Assembly: GCA_025062235.1 (NCBI GenBank)
Contig: JANXAE010000017.1
Span: forward strand, 1-36,583
Length of the DNA stretch: 36,583 nucleotides
From: Bryobacteraceae bacterium
GTDB lineage: Bacteria; Acidobacteriota; Terriglobia; Bryobacterales; Bryobacteraceae
Direction of reading: 5' to 3'
Below are positions 25,448-33,244 of this stretch, piece by piece. Made by a program: the position numbers and the translations under genes. The first letter of the stretch is position 1. Every line of letters begins with the position of its first letter. The notes under the pieces are model-generated. The model was not told where the DNA came from, made no database searches, and saw only the letters and a program-made list of their open reading frames with translations.

Positions 25448-26593
25448 TCAGTCGCGGTAGAAAGAGGCGATCGCTTGCACAACCTGCTCCAATGCTTCCT
25501 CGGAAAGCTCGGGATAGACGGGCAACGCCAGAGCTTCGCGGGCCAATTGCTCGCTCACCGGGAAATCGCCCGGCCGGTAACCCAGTTCGCGGAAGCAAGG
25601 CTGCAAGTGCAGCGGCACGGGGTAGTAGACCTCGGTCCCGATGCCTTTCTGCCGCAGGCACTCGCGCAGACGATCGCGCTCCGGGGCCCGGATTACGAAC
25701 TGGTTCCAGACGTGCCGGGTGGCGTGAGGCGGGGCCTGGGGAGCGACGACCGGTAAGCCGAGCTCAGCCAACCGCCGACGGTAATAGCGGGCGTTGCGCT
25801 CCCGTGCTTCCGTCCAGCCATCGAGGTAGCGTAGCTTGACCCGCAGTACCGCGGCTTGCAGAGCGTCCAAGCGCGAGTTGATGCCGACCCATTCGTGCCG
25901 GTAAGGCTCCCGGCTGCCGTGCACCCTCAGGGCACGCAACCGGTCGGCCAGCACTTCGTCGTTCGTGGTGAGCAGGCCGCCGTCGCCGTAGCCGCCCAGA
26001 TTCTTGCTGGGATAGAAGCTGAAACAGCCAACCGCCCCGAGACTCCCGGCGCGGCGTCGCTTGTACTCGGCGCCGATCGCCTGCGCTGCGTCCTCGATGA
26101 CCGGAACGCCGCGGCGGGCAGCGACTTCGCACAGCGGATCCATGTCCGCGCAAGCGCCGAACAGGTGCACCGCGATGACGGCCCGCACCGCCGGGCGCGA
26201 GCACACCAGGGCGGTGGCGCGTTCGACGTCGAGATGGAACGTCGCAGCCTCCACGTCGGCGAAAACCGGCCTTGCGCCCGCGCGCACGATCGCGCCAGCC
26301 GTGGCGAAAAAGGTATAGGGTGTGGTCACGACCTCGTCGCCGGGCCCGATGCCGAGCGCCAGCAGGGCCAGGTACAGGGCGTCGGTTCCCGAAGCGCAGC
26401 CGATCGCGAAACGCGCGCCGCAGTACGCGGCAAGCTCCCGTTCCAGCGCCTCGACCTCCTCCCCCAGGATGAAAGCTTGCGAGTCCACCACGCGCAGCAA
26501 CGCGGCCAGGACCTCCTCGCGGAGGACTCGGTGTTGCGCAACGAGGTCGAGCAGCGGAATGCGAGCGGCGGGAGCCTCCTTCACGACGGGCAA
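25448..26593 (-). CDS. DegT/DnrJ/EryC1/StrS sugar aminotransferase
   Basis: A 381-residue PLP-dependent aminotransferase that would put an amino group on a keto nucleotide-sugar, feeding the surface polysaccharide. Family features: IPLLDLVAQHRVL at the N-terminus, GCASGTDALYLALLALGIGPGDEV (cofactor phosphate pocket), VHLFGACADMD, PVIEDAAQAIGAEY with the Asp that contacts the PLP ring, CFSFYPSKNLGGYGDGG with the Schiff-base lysine, and LDALQAAVLRVKL. Length is normal. The start is uncertain: TTG 26593 is the first in-frame candidate after the -10 box at 26614-26609, leaving a very short leader; GTG 26584 is the alternative. The gene lies 67 bp upstream of the next minus-strand gene, which has its own promoter. 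No matching dehydratase for the keto sugar is certain in the window. Confidence 0.9.
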   Translation of the reverse strand: MPVVKEAPAARIPLLDLVAQHRVLREEVLAALLRVVDSQAFILGEEVEALERELAAYCGARFAIGCASGTDALYLALLALGIGPGDEVVTTPYTFFATAGAIVRAGARPVFADVEAATFHLDVERATALVCSRPAVRAVIAVHLFGACADMDPLCEVAARRGVPVIEDAAQAIGAEYKRRRAGSLGAVGCFSFYPSKNLGGYGDGGLLTTNDEVLADRLRALRVHGSREPYRHEWVGINSRLDALQAAVLRVKLRYLDGWTEARERNARYYRRRLAELGLPVVAPQAPPHATRHVWNQFVIRAPERDRLRECLRQKGIGTEVYYPVPLHLQPCFRELGYRPGDFPVSEQLAREALALPVYPELSEEALEQVVQAIASFYRD

Positions 26594-26608
26594 CTATCCG
26601 AAGGCTCG

Positions 26609-26614
26609 ATTATA
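26609..26614 (-). promoter_or_regulatory. Candidate -10 box for the aminotransferase gene
   Basis: A perfect TATAAT on the minus strand (26614-26609), 15 bp before the TTG start at 26593. The flanking CTATAATCG is shared with the promoter at 25414-25422. No clear -35. The transcript would have a leader of only about 9 nt. Confidence 0.4.
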
Positions 26615-26698
26615 GCTGACCGCCTCGGGCCGCCGTGGCGCAGCGGGCCCGGCATGAGCGAACATAGGAGGGTAGGCCTTCCCGGGCGTCACCGCAGA

Positions 26699-27532
26699 AT
26701 GGAGCCGCGCATCAGCGTCATCATGCTCACCTTTCGCCGGCCCCAGTTCATCGGACGGGCCATCGAGAGCGTCCGTGCGCAGCTGCGCGAGGATTGGGAG
26801 CTGATCGCGGTGCAGGACGGCGATCACGAGCCGACGACCGCGCTGCTGGCCGGATGGGCCCGGCGGGACAAGCGAGTGCGGCACTTCCGACGCGACAAGC
26901 CCGGCAACATCGCCGAGGCCACGAACTTCGCACTGCACCGGGCCCGCGGCGAGTACATCGCCATCCTCGACGACGACGATTACTGGGCGGTCCCCGACAA
27001 GCTGGATCGCCAGGTGGCATTCCTCGACCGCAACCCCGGCTATGCCGCTTGTGGGGGAGGCGCCATCGTGGTGGATCTGGAAGGCCGCGAGCGGTTGCGT
27101 TATCTGAAGCCGGAAACCGACGCCGCCTCGGGGCGGCCCGCCCTCAACCAAAACCCGATCTTTCCCTCTTGCGGGTTCTACCGCAGGGAGGCGGCGCTCG
27201 CGGCGGGAGGCTACGACGAGAGCCTGGCCGGCTTTCAGGACTGGGATTTCTGGCTCAGGCTGGGAAGGACGGCGAAGTTGTACAATCTGCCCGACTATCT
27301 CGTCTACTACCAACTCTGGGAGGGCGGCGGCTCTTTCTTCGCCCAGCGGGCCAACACCGAATCGGCGCTGCGCATCGTGCGGCGCCACCGGCGAGCGTAC
27401 CCAGGCTTCGCGCCGGCCTTCGCCATGGCTCTGCTTTATTACTTCTTTGCGCGGTTGCCCCTCCCGGTGCGCCGGTTCGCCTACGATCCCCTCTCCCGCC
27501 TGAAGAAAGCTTTGTTCGCGGACCGCCGCTAG
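26699..27532 (+). CDS. Family 2 glycosyltransferase
   Basis: A 277-residue GT-A glycosyltransferase. It opens directly with the GT2 fold (PRISVIMLTFRRPQFIGRAI), has the nucleotide-binding strand (DWELIAVQDGD), the metal-binding aspartate run ILDDDDYW near 85-91, an acceptor-side segment (SCGFYRREAALAAGGYDESL) and the conserved FQDWDFWLRLG, in which Asp is the likely base. A hydrophobic stretch near the C-terminus (FAMALLYYFFARLPLPV) may tether it to the inner membrane. ATG 26699 is chosen because the domain starts at once; ATG 26654 would add 15 residues. It is alone on the plus strand, divergent from the aminotransferase and convergent with the epimerase, whose stop codon it overlaps. Confidence 0.88.
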   Translation: MEPRISVIMLTFRRPQFIGRAIESVRAQLREDWELIAVQDGDHEPTTALLAGWARRDKRVRHFRRDKPGNIAEATNFALHRARGEYIAILDDDDYWAVPDKLDRQVAFLDRNPGYAACGGGAIVVDLEGRERLRYLKPETDAASGRPALNQNPIFPSCGFYRREAALAAGGYDESLAGFQDWDFWLRLGRTAKLYNLPDYLVYYQLWEGGGSFFAQRANTESALRIVRRHRRAYPGFAPAFAMALLYYFFARLPLPVRRFAYDPLSRLKKALFADRR

Positions 27533-27537
27533 CGGCG
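27524..27537. terminator. Perfect palindrome with two overlapping stop codons
   Basis: CGCCGCTAGCGGCG is a perfect 14-bp palindrome. Its central CTAG gives TAG stops to both the plus-strand glycosyltransferase (27530-27532) and the minus-strand epimerase (27531-27529). A possible two-way hairpin; no U-tract. Confidence 0.42.
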
Positions 27538-28482
27538 CTCCAGAAGGAAAGGATTCGCCGCCAAGTAGTCCACGGTTCGGATCACGGCATCGCGGATGCT
27601 CAGGCGCGCCCGCCAGCCGAGCGCTTTGATGCGGGAGCAGTCGAGGAAGATGAAGGGATTGTCGCCGACCCATCCGCGGTCACCGCCCGCGTAGACGATG
27701 CGCGGACTCAGGCCCAGACGCTCGGTGATCCAGCGAATCGAGTCGTTGACCTCGCAGTATTCGTCCGTACCTAGATTGAAGATGTTGACCTTTGCGGAAG
27801 CCTTTTCGATGGCCAGCAGCATGGCCTCCACGCAGTCGTGCACATAGAGATAGGACTTGCGCTGGCGCCCGTTGCCGAGTACGTGCAACACCTCGGGGTG
27901 CTGGCGCAACTGTTTGTAAAAATCGAAGACGTGCCCGTGCGAGTATCTCTCGCCCAGGATGGAGACGAAGCGGAAGATCCAGGCCTGGAAGTCGAAGCCT
28001 TCAGCGTAGGCCTCGATAAAGCCCTCGGCGGCCAGTTTCGAGGCGCCGTAAAGGGAGGTTTGTACGGGGAAAGGGCAGTCCTCGGGCGTGGGGAATACCT
28101 CGGGTTCCCCGTAAATGGATCCCGTGGACGCGAAGGCGATCCGGCGCACGCTACATTTGCGCATGGCCTCGAGCACGCGCCAAGTACCGATGGTGTTCTG
28201 TTCGAGATCCTTCCAGGGATGCTGGGTGCCGAAACGTACGTCGGCGTTGGCCGCCAGGTGGAAGACCAGATCCACGCCTTCCATGGCCCGTTCCAGCGCG
28301 GGCTGGTCCAGCACATCGGCCCGAAGCAGGCGGAATCGCGGCGAGGCCAGCGCTTGGCGCAGGAACTCTTCCTGACCGGTGGAGAAGTTGTCGTAGCCGG
28401 TGACGTCGTGCCCGAGCGCCAACAGGCGATCCACCAAGTGGCTGCCGATGAATCCTGCCGCACCGGTGACCAGGCAGTGCAA
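27529..28482 (-). CDS. NAD-dependent nucleotide-sugar epimerase/dehydratase
   Basis: A 317-residue extended short-chain dehydrogenase, resembling UDP-glucose 4-epimerase and WbpP-type enzymes. It has the Rossmann motif [12 protein letters not shown] (6-17), acidic D31 (GYDNFSTG) for NAD ribose, LAANADVR, the catalytic Ser/Thr in FASTGSIYG, and an intact YGASK (YxxxK). The C-terminal substrate domain has [14 protein letters not shown] and [10 protein letters not shown]. The exact nucleotide sugar is not deducible. The start is TTG 28482, with GAGGAG 7 nt upstream; no ATG is suitably placed. It is transcribed alone on the minus strand, divergent from hddA. A GC hairpin plus T-run lies in the shared 87-bp gap. 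Confidence 0.9.
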   Translation of the reverse strand: MHCLVTGAAGFIGSHLVDRLLALGHDVTGYDNFSTGQEEFLRQALASPRFRLLRADVLDQPALERAMEGVDLVFHLAANADVRFGTQHPWKDLEQNTIGTWRVLEAMRKCSVRRIAFASTGSIYGEPEVFPTPEDCPFPVQTSLYGASKLAAEGFIEAYAEGFDFQAWIFRFVSILGERYSHGHVFDFYKQLRQHPEVLHVLGNGRQRKSYLYVHDCVEAMLLAIEKASAKVNIFNLGTDEYCEVNDSIRWITERLGLSPRIVYAGGDRGWVGDNPFIFLDCSRIKALGWRARLSIRDAVIRTVDYLAANPFLLERR

Positions 28483-28499
28483 GCTCGTTCTCCTCGATG

Positions 28500-28523
28500 C
28501 GCCGGGTCGGCCCGGCGGCTTTT
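28500..28523 (+). terminator. Hairpin with T-run between divergent epimerase and hddA
   Basis: CGCCGGG-TCGG-CCCGGCG forms a perfect 7-bp stem with a tetraloop, followed by GC and TTTT (28520-28523). Read on the plus strand it looks like an intrinsic terminator. Its position suggests it stops antisense read-through coming from the GT2 gene across the epimerase, insulating the heptose operon. Confidence 0.45.
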
Positions 28524-28569
28524 AGTATCATCTTAGGTAATTGACCGATCGCGCGAGGGAGGCAGTGAG

Positions 28570-29553
28570 TTGATCATCGCCCGCAGCCCGCTCCGCATTT
28601 CGCTCGGCGGGGGCGGTACGGACCTGCCCTCCTACTACCGGGAGCACACGGGGTTCGCGATCGCAGCCGCCATTGACAAGTACGTCTACGTCACCATCCA
28701 CGAGATGTTCGACGAGGGAATCCTGCTCAAGTACTCGCGGATGGAAAGGGTTTCGCTGCCGGAGCAGATTCAACACCCCATCATTCGCGAGGCCATCCGG
28801 CTGGTGCAGCCCCGCACGAATCATCTGGAAATCACCAGCCTGGCAGATATTCCCGCGGGCACCGGGCTGGGTTCCTCCGGCAGCTTCACCACCGCGCTGC
28901 TGCGCGCGCTGCACGCGCTGAATCGCAACGTTCTGACCCCGCGGGAGCTGGCCGAGCAGGCCTGCCACATCGAAATCGAGCGGCTGGGCGAGCCGGTCGG
29001 AAAGCAGGATCAGTACATTGCGGCCTTCGGCGGCATCACCTGCTTCACCTTCCGCCCGGGCGGGGAGGTCGAAGTCGAGCCCCTGCGGCTGGAGGCGGAA
29101 ACGCTGCACAATCTGGAAGACAACCTCGCCCTGTTCTTCACCGGGTACACCCGGGAGGCCTCCTCGATCCTGCGCGACCAGGATGCCCGCAGCCGCCAAG
29201 GGGACCGCGAGATGATCGAGCACCTGCACGTGGTCAAGCAACTGGGCTACGAAAGCAGGCAAGCGCTGGAAAGCGGGGATCTCGGCCGATTCGCCGAGCT
29301 CATGAACGTGCACTGGCGCCACAAGAAGGCGCGCTCCGGCGGCATGACGAATGCGCGCATTGACGAGTACTACGAGCTGGGCCTGCGCAATGGTGCTCTC
29401 GGGGGCAAGTTGATCGGAGCTGGAGGCGGGGGGTTCCTGATGTTCTATGCCGAAGACAAGACGCGGCTGCGGCGGGCCATGAGGCAGGCGGGGCTGCGCG
29501 AAGTGCGCATCCGGTTCGATTTCGAAGGCACGCGCCTGCTCGAGCCTGCATGA
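28570..29553 (+). CDS. hddA: D-glycero-alpha-D-manno-heptose 7-phosphate kinase
   Basis: A 327-residue GHMP-family kinase. It would phosphorylate C1 of D-glycero-alpha-D-manno-heptose 7-phosphate to the 1,7-bisphosphate. N-terminal IIARSPLRISLGGGGTDLPSYY is the HddA signature; the ATP-binding GHMP motif is PAGTGLGSSGSFT with G97-G104 as its core; EPVGKQDQYIAAFGGI and the C-terminal KLIGAGGGGFLMFY complete the three GHMP motifs. The start is TTG 28570 with GGGAGG about 7 nt upstream. It is the first gene of the heptose operon, and its stop overlaps the next start (ATGA). Context (hddC, gmhA-, gmhB-like) supports the heptose role over other GHMP kinases. Confidence 0.92.
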   Translation: MIIARSPLRISLGGGGTDLPSYYREHTGFAIAAAIDKYVYVTIHEMFDEGILLKYSRMERVSLPEQIQHPIIREAIRLVQPRTNHLEITSLADIPAGTGLGSSGSFTTALLRALHALNRNVLTPRELAEQACHIEIERLGEPVGKQDQYIAAFGGITCFTFRPGGEVEVEPLRLEAETLHNLEDNLALFFTGYTREASSILRDQDARSRQGDREMIEHLHVVKQLGYESRQALESGDLGRFAELMNVHWRHKKARSGGMTNARIDEYYELGLRNGALGGKLIGAGGGGFLMFYAEDKTRLRRAMRQAGLREVRIRFDFEGTRLLEPA

Positions 29554-30266
29554 ACGACCCGATGCTGCCGGTGGCGATCCTGGCCGGGGGTCTGGGTACC
29601 CGCCTGCGCCCGCTCACCGAGAAGCTGCCCAAGTCCCTGGCCCCGGTCGCCGGCGAGCCCTTCCTCGCCCACCAGCTCAGGCTGCTCGCCCGTGCCGGTT
29701 TCCAGCGCGTCGTGCTGTGCGTCGGACACATGGGAGAGGCCATTCGCGAGTTTGCCGGCGATGGTGCGGCTTTCGGTCTCGAGATCGCTTACTCGGAGGA
29801 TGGGGACCAGCCGCTGGGAACGGCCGGCGCAGTGCGCAAGGCCCTCGACCTGCTGGGGCCCCGCTTCTTCGTTCTCTACGGGGACTCCTACCTGCCGTGC
29901 GACTACCGGCGCGTCCAGGAGGCCTTCCTCGCATCGGGCATGCCGGCCCTGATGACCGTACACCGGAACGAGAACCGCTGGGATGCCAGCAACGTGGAGT
30001 TCGACAACGGTCGCATCCTGGCTTACGACAAGCGCCACCGCACCCCGCGGATGCGGCACATTGATTACGGCCTGGGGGCCTTCCAACGGACGGTCTTCGA
30101 AGCGATGCCCGCGGGCGGCTTCTACGATCTGGCCGAGGTCTACCGGGACTTGCTGGCCAGGGGCCAGCTCGCTGCGTTGGAAGTTCCCGAGCGCTTCTAT
30201 CACATCGGAGATTGGGAGGCTTTGCGGGAGCTCGATCAATTTTTGAGAAGGCAAGGCAGACCGTGA
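29550..30266 (+). CDS. hddC: Heptose 1-phosphate guanylyltransferase-like nucleotidyltransferase
   Basis: A 238-residue sugar-1-phosphate nucleotidyltransferase. Motifs: PVAILAGGLGTRLRPLTEKL (nucleotide-binding loop), LPKSLAPVAGEPFL, LGTAGAVRKAL and the metal/sugar site VLYGDSYLPCDY. The small size, without a C-terminal beta-helix, matches HddC, which makes GDP-D-glycero-alpha-D-manno-heptose from the 1-phosphate and GTP. It overlaps hddA by 4 bp (ATGA) and the SIS isomerase start by 4 bp (GTGA), so the genes are translationally coupled. The nucleotide (GDP versus others) is inferred from the neighbours. Confidence 0.88.
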   Translation: MNDPMLPVAILAGGLGTRLRPLTEKLPKSLAPVAGEPFLAHQLRLLARAGFQRVVLCVGHMGEAIREFAGDGAAFGLEIAYSEDGDQPLGTAGAVRKALDLLGPRFFVLYGDSYLPCDYRRVQEAFLASGMPALMTVHRNENRWDASNVEFDNGRILAYDKRHRTPRMRHIDYGLGAFQRTVFEAMPAGGFYDLAEVYRDLLARGQLAALEVPERFYHIGDWEALRELDQFLRRQGRP

Positions 30267-30868
30267 GCACTCTGGATTTCGTGGAGCAGTACCTGACCGA
30301 GGCGCGGCAGATCCTGGATCGCCTGGACCGGGAGGCGCTCGACCGGATGGCGCAGTTGCTGGCCCGGACCCGGGAGGCGGGTGGCAGGCTTTTCGTGCTG
30401 GGCGTGGGCGGCGGCGCCGCGCACGCCTCGCACGCGGTGAACGACTTCCGCAAGATCGCTGGCTTCGAAGCCTACGCTCCCACCGACAACGTTTCCGAGC
30501 TCACCGCCCGGACCAACGACGAGGGCTGGGCTACGGTCTTCGAAGCATGGTTGCGAACCAGCCGGCTGTGTGCGAAGGATGCGGTGCTGGTCTTCTCGGT
30601 GGGGGGCGGAGACGAGGTACGGAACGTCAGCCCGAACCTGGTCGCGGCGCTCAAGTACGCGCGATCGGCAGGGGCGCGCATCCTGGGCGTGGTGGGCCGC
30701 GACGGCGGATTCACCGCGCAGGTGGCGGATGCCTGCGTCGTGATCCCCACGGTCCATCCCGCCCGCGTGACGCCGCACACAGAAGCCTTCCAGGCTGTGG
30801 TCTGGCACCTGCTGGTCACCCATCCCGCGCTGAAGCAGGCCGAAACGAAATGGGAGTCGGTGCGGTGA
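30263..30868 (+). CDS. gmhA: SIS-domain sugar-phosphate isomerase, GmhA-like
   Basis: A 201-residue SIS-fold protein. In this operon it should convert sedoheptulose 7-phosphate to D-glycero-D-manno-heptose 7-phosphate. Visible: a helical N-terminus (LDFVEQYLTEARQILDRLDR), the phosphate loop LGVGGGAAHASHAVNDFRK, the second loop FSVGGGDEVRNVS, GVVGRDGGFTAQVADACVVI and the C-terminal HTEAFQAVVWHLL. Both loops differ from E. coli GmhA (GNGGSA and STSGNS): the phosphate-binding serines are replaced by glycine-rich sequence, so the assignment rests partly on context. The start GTG 30263 overlaps the hddC stop (GTGA). The next gene likewise overlaps its stop. Confidence 0.8.
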   Translation: MSTLDFVEQYLTEARQILDRLDREALDRMAQLLARTREAGGRLFVLGVGGGAAHASHAVNDFRKIAGFEAYAPTDNVSELTARTNDEGWATVFEAWLRTSRLCAKDAVLVFSVGGGDEVRNVSPNLVAALKYARSAGARILGVVGRDGGFTAQVADACVVIPTVHPARVTPHTEAFQAVVWHLLVTHPALKQAETKWESVR

Positions 30869-31428
30869 AGCCGGCGGTTTTCCTCGATCGCGATGGCGTT
30901 CTGGTCAGGGAGCGGCTGGTGGAGGGCAAGCCCCTGCCCCCTCTGTCGGCGGCGGAAATGGAAATCGTCGCGGCCGCGCGGAGCGCCCTCCAGCAGCTTC
31001 GCGCGTGCGGTTTCCGGCTGGTCGTGGTGACGAACCAGCCGGATGTGGCGCGGGGGCTCGTTTCGCCAGGGGACATCCGCCGCATGCACGAACGCCTGCG
31101 GGCGGAGCTGCCCCTGGATGCCATCTACGCCTGCATGCACGACGATGCCGACGGTTGCGACTGCCGCAAACCCAAGCCGGGATTGCTGCTGCAAGCCGCG
31201 CGGGAGCTCGGGCTCGACCTGTCGCGGAGCTTCATGGTGGGCGATCGCTGGCGCGACGTGGAGGCGGGACGCGCCGCCGGGTGCAGGACGGTCTGGATTG
31301 ATCGCGGCTACCGCGAGCGCCCTCCCCTCGCGCCGCCCGACGCCCGGGTGGAGTCGCTCGAGCAGGCTGTCGCCTGGATCCTCTCCGAGACCCGAAAAGG
31401 AGAAGCGCGTGACGATGACTCTGGCTGA
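30865..31428 (+). CDS. gmhB: HAD phosphatase, D,D-heptose 1,7-bisphosphate phosphatase
   Basis: A 187-residue HAD-superfamily phosphatase of the GmhB type; it removes the C7 phosphate of heptose 1,7-bisphosphate. Motif I FLDRDGV has nucleophile D8 and acid/base D10; motif II is VVVTNQ; CMHDDADGCDCRKPKPG carries the Cys-x-His ... Cys-x-Cys zinc site of GmhB with the motif III lysine; VGDRWRDVEAG is motif IV. The start is GTG 30865, overlapping the stop of the isomerase gene (GTGA), with GGGAG 8 nt upstream; ATG 30850 is a weaker alternative. Its 3' end overlaps the transaldolase gene by 20 bp. Confidence 0.9.
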   Translation: MKPAVFLDRDGVLVRERLVEGKPLPPLSAAEMEIVAAARSALQQLRACGFRLVVVTNQPDVARGLVSPGDIRRMHERLRAELPLDAIYACMHDDADGCDCRKPKPGLLLQAARELGLDLSRSFMVGDRWRDVEAGRAAGCRTVWIDRGYRERPPLAPPDARVESLEQAVAWILSETRKGEARDDDSG

Positions 31429-32128
31429 GCTGAAGGTCAAACTTTTCGCCGATGGCGCCGAGCGGACAAGAATGCTCGAGCTCGCGCGGGACCCGCGGAT
31501 CCGCGGGTTCACCACCAATCCCAGCCTCATGCGGCGGGCTGGGGTAACCGATTACGAACGGTTCGCGAGGGAAATCCTCGCTGCCATCCCCGACCGGCCC
31601 ATCTCGCTCGAGGTCTTCGCCGACGATTTCACGGAGATGGAACGGCAGGCGCGCAAGATTGCCTCCTGGGGCGAGAACGTCTACGTGAAGATCCCGATCA
31701 CCAACACGCGGCGGGAATCCTCCTGCGATCTGATCCGGCGGCTGTCGCAATCGGGCGTGCGCGTGAACGTGACCGCGATCCTCACGCTGAGGCAAGTGCG
31801 CGAGGTGACGGCGGCTCTGGCGGGCGGCGCCCCCGCGGTCGTATCCGTCTTCGCCGGGCGCATCGCCGACACCGGTCGCGATCCTGTTCCCTTGATGGCC
31901 GCGGCCGCCGAACTGGCTCACGCCTTGCCGGGTGTCGAGCTGCTGTGGGCCAGCGTGCGCGAGGTTTACAACATCGTCCAGGCGGAGCTCGCAGGCTGCG
32001 ACATCATCACGGTCACACCCGATGTGCTGGCGAAACTCGAGCTCTGGGGCAAGGATCTCGAAGAGTATTCGCTCGAAACGGTGAAGGTCTTCCACGAGGA
32101 CGCCCTGCGCTCCGGGTACCGGATCTGA
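31409..32128 (+). CDS. Transaldolase / fructose-6-phosphate aldolase-family protein
   Basis: A 239-residue small transaldolase-family barrel. Motifs: KVKLFADGAERTRM (conserved Asp), GFTTNPSLMRRAG, ISLEVFADD, ENVYVKIPITNT with the Schiff-base lysine K94, VNVTAILTLRQV, and SVFAGRIADTGRDP. Transaldolases exchange a three-carbon unit and can make sedoheptulose 7-phosphate, the substrate of GmhA, so its place directly after gmhB fits precursor supply. It could alternatively be an F6P- or deoxysugar-type aldolase. GTG 31409 is preferred (AAGGAG six bases upstream); ATG 31415 is six bases further. Overlap with gmhB indicates coupling. Confidence 0.88.
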   Translation: MTMTLAELKVKLFADGAERTRMLELARDPRIRGFTTNPSLMRRAGVTDYERFAREILAAIPDRPISLEVFADDFTEMERQARKIASWGENVYVKIPITNTRRESSCDLIRRLSQSGVRVNVTAILTLRQVREVTAALAGGAPAVVSVFAGRIADTGRDPVPLMAAAAELAHALPGVELLWASVREVYNIVQAELAGCDIITVTPDVLAKLELWGKDLEEYSLETVKVFHEDALRSGYRI

Positions 32129-32153
32129 TGCCTCCGGAGCGCTTCGTCCGGCG

Positions 32154-33209
32154 ATGATCCGCCTACCCCGCAACGCGCAGCTCTGGCTCGCGGGATATCT
32201 GCGCGAGCGCGTGCGTGCCTTGCGAAGACCGCGTGCGCGACGCGTGTGGGTGGCGATCGCCGACCACTTCGAGCCCTACTGGCGAACCCGCGACCCGGCG
32301 CTCGCCCGGGAAAGGGTCCGCTGCTGGCGCGATCGCTGGCCGGAAGTGGCGGCCCGCCACCGGGACAGCGCAGGCCAGCCGCCGCGCTGGACGTTCTTCT
32401 ACCCCGAGGAAGAGTACCAGCCGGAACTGCTCGAGGCCCTGGCCGAGCTGGCGCGCGCCGGCATCGCCGATGTCGAAGTCCACATCCATCACGACCGGGA
32501 GGATGAGCGCTCTTTCCTCGCCCGCATGCAACGATTCCTGGACAGGCTCGCAGGCCAGCACGGCCTGCTTCGCCGGCGCGACGGCCGCATCCGCTTCGGC
32601 TTCGTGCACGGCAACTGGGCGCTGGACAATTCGTTGCCCGGCGGCCTGTACTGCGGATTGAACAACGAGATCACCCTGCTGCGGGATCTGGGCTGCTACG
32701 CCGACTTCACCATGCCGTCGGCGCCCTCCACCTCGCAGGCCCGCATGGTGAACCGCATTTACTGGGCAGTGGACGACCCGCTCCGGCCGAAGTCCTACGA
32801 CACCGGCACGCCCGCCGAGCCGGGTCGCGGAGTGCAGGGAGACCTCCTCATCATGCCCGGACCCTTGGGGCTCCGCTGGGAAGCCAGGGCGCTGCCGAGC
32901 TTGGAGAACGGCGAGATCGGGGGACACCGACCGCTCAGCCGGCGCCGCGTCAAGGCCTGGCTGAGGCTGGCGCCGCGCCTCGGCGACGAGGCCTTCCTGA
33001 AACTTTTCACCCACGGGACGCAGGAGCGGCACCGCGAGCCGTTCTTCAGGGGTGAGCTCGACCGCCTGTTCGAGCTGCTCATAGAGGAATGCCAGCGCAA
33101 GCGGGTCGAACTCCGCTTCGCTACCGCGTGGCAGCTCTACCTCGCGGCGGAGCGGCTCATCCTGGGCCGCCCCGAAACGGTTGCGGAGACTCCCCGCCAT
33201 GTTCTATAA
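32154..33209 (+). CDS. Polysaccharide-deacetylase-like protein of unknown activity
   Basis: A 351-residue protein without a signal peptide. Features recall the NodB/polysaccharide deacetylase barrel: VWVAIADHFEPYW near the N-terminus (Asp-His pair), WTFFYPEEEYQPELLEALA, VEVHIHHDREDERSFLARM with clustered histidines suitable for metal, FGFVHGNWALDNSLPGG, and FLKLFTHGTQERHREPFF. I believe similar proteins sit in EPS/capsule clusters, but I cannot name a characterised member. It lies 25 bp after the transaldolase in the same direction, so it is probably in the heptose operon. Role inferred: modification (for example N- or O-deacetylation) of the sugar or glycan. The start ATG 32154 has only a weak, distant GGAG. 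Confidence 0.65.
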   Translation: MIRLPRNAQLWLAGYLRERVRALRRPRARRVWVAIADHFEPYWRTRDPALARERVRCWRDRWPEVAARHRDSAGQPPRWTFFYPEEEYQPELLEALAELARAGIADVEVHIHHDREDERSFLARMQRFLDRLAGQHGLLRRRDGRIRFGFVHGNWALDNSLPGGLYCGLNNEITLLRDLGCYADFTMPSAPSTSQARMVNRIYWAVDDPLRPKSYDTGTPAEPGRGVQGDLLIMPGPLGLRWEARALPSLENGEIGGHRPLSRRRVKAWLRLAPRLGDEAFLKLFTHGTQERHREPFFRGELDRLFELLIEECQRKRVELRFATAWQLYLAAERLILGRPETVAETPRHVL

Positions 33210-33244
33210 CAGGACCAGCTTCTCCGGAAGGGTACGAGGAAACC

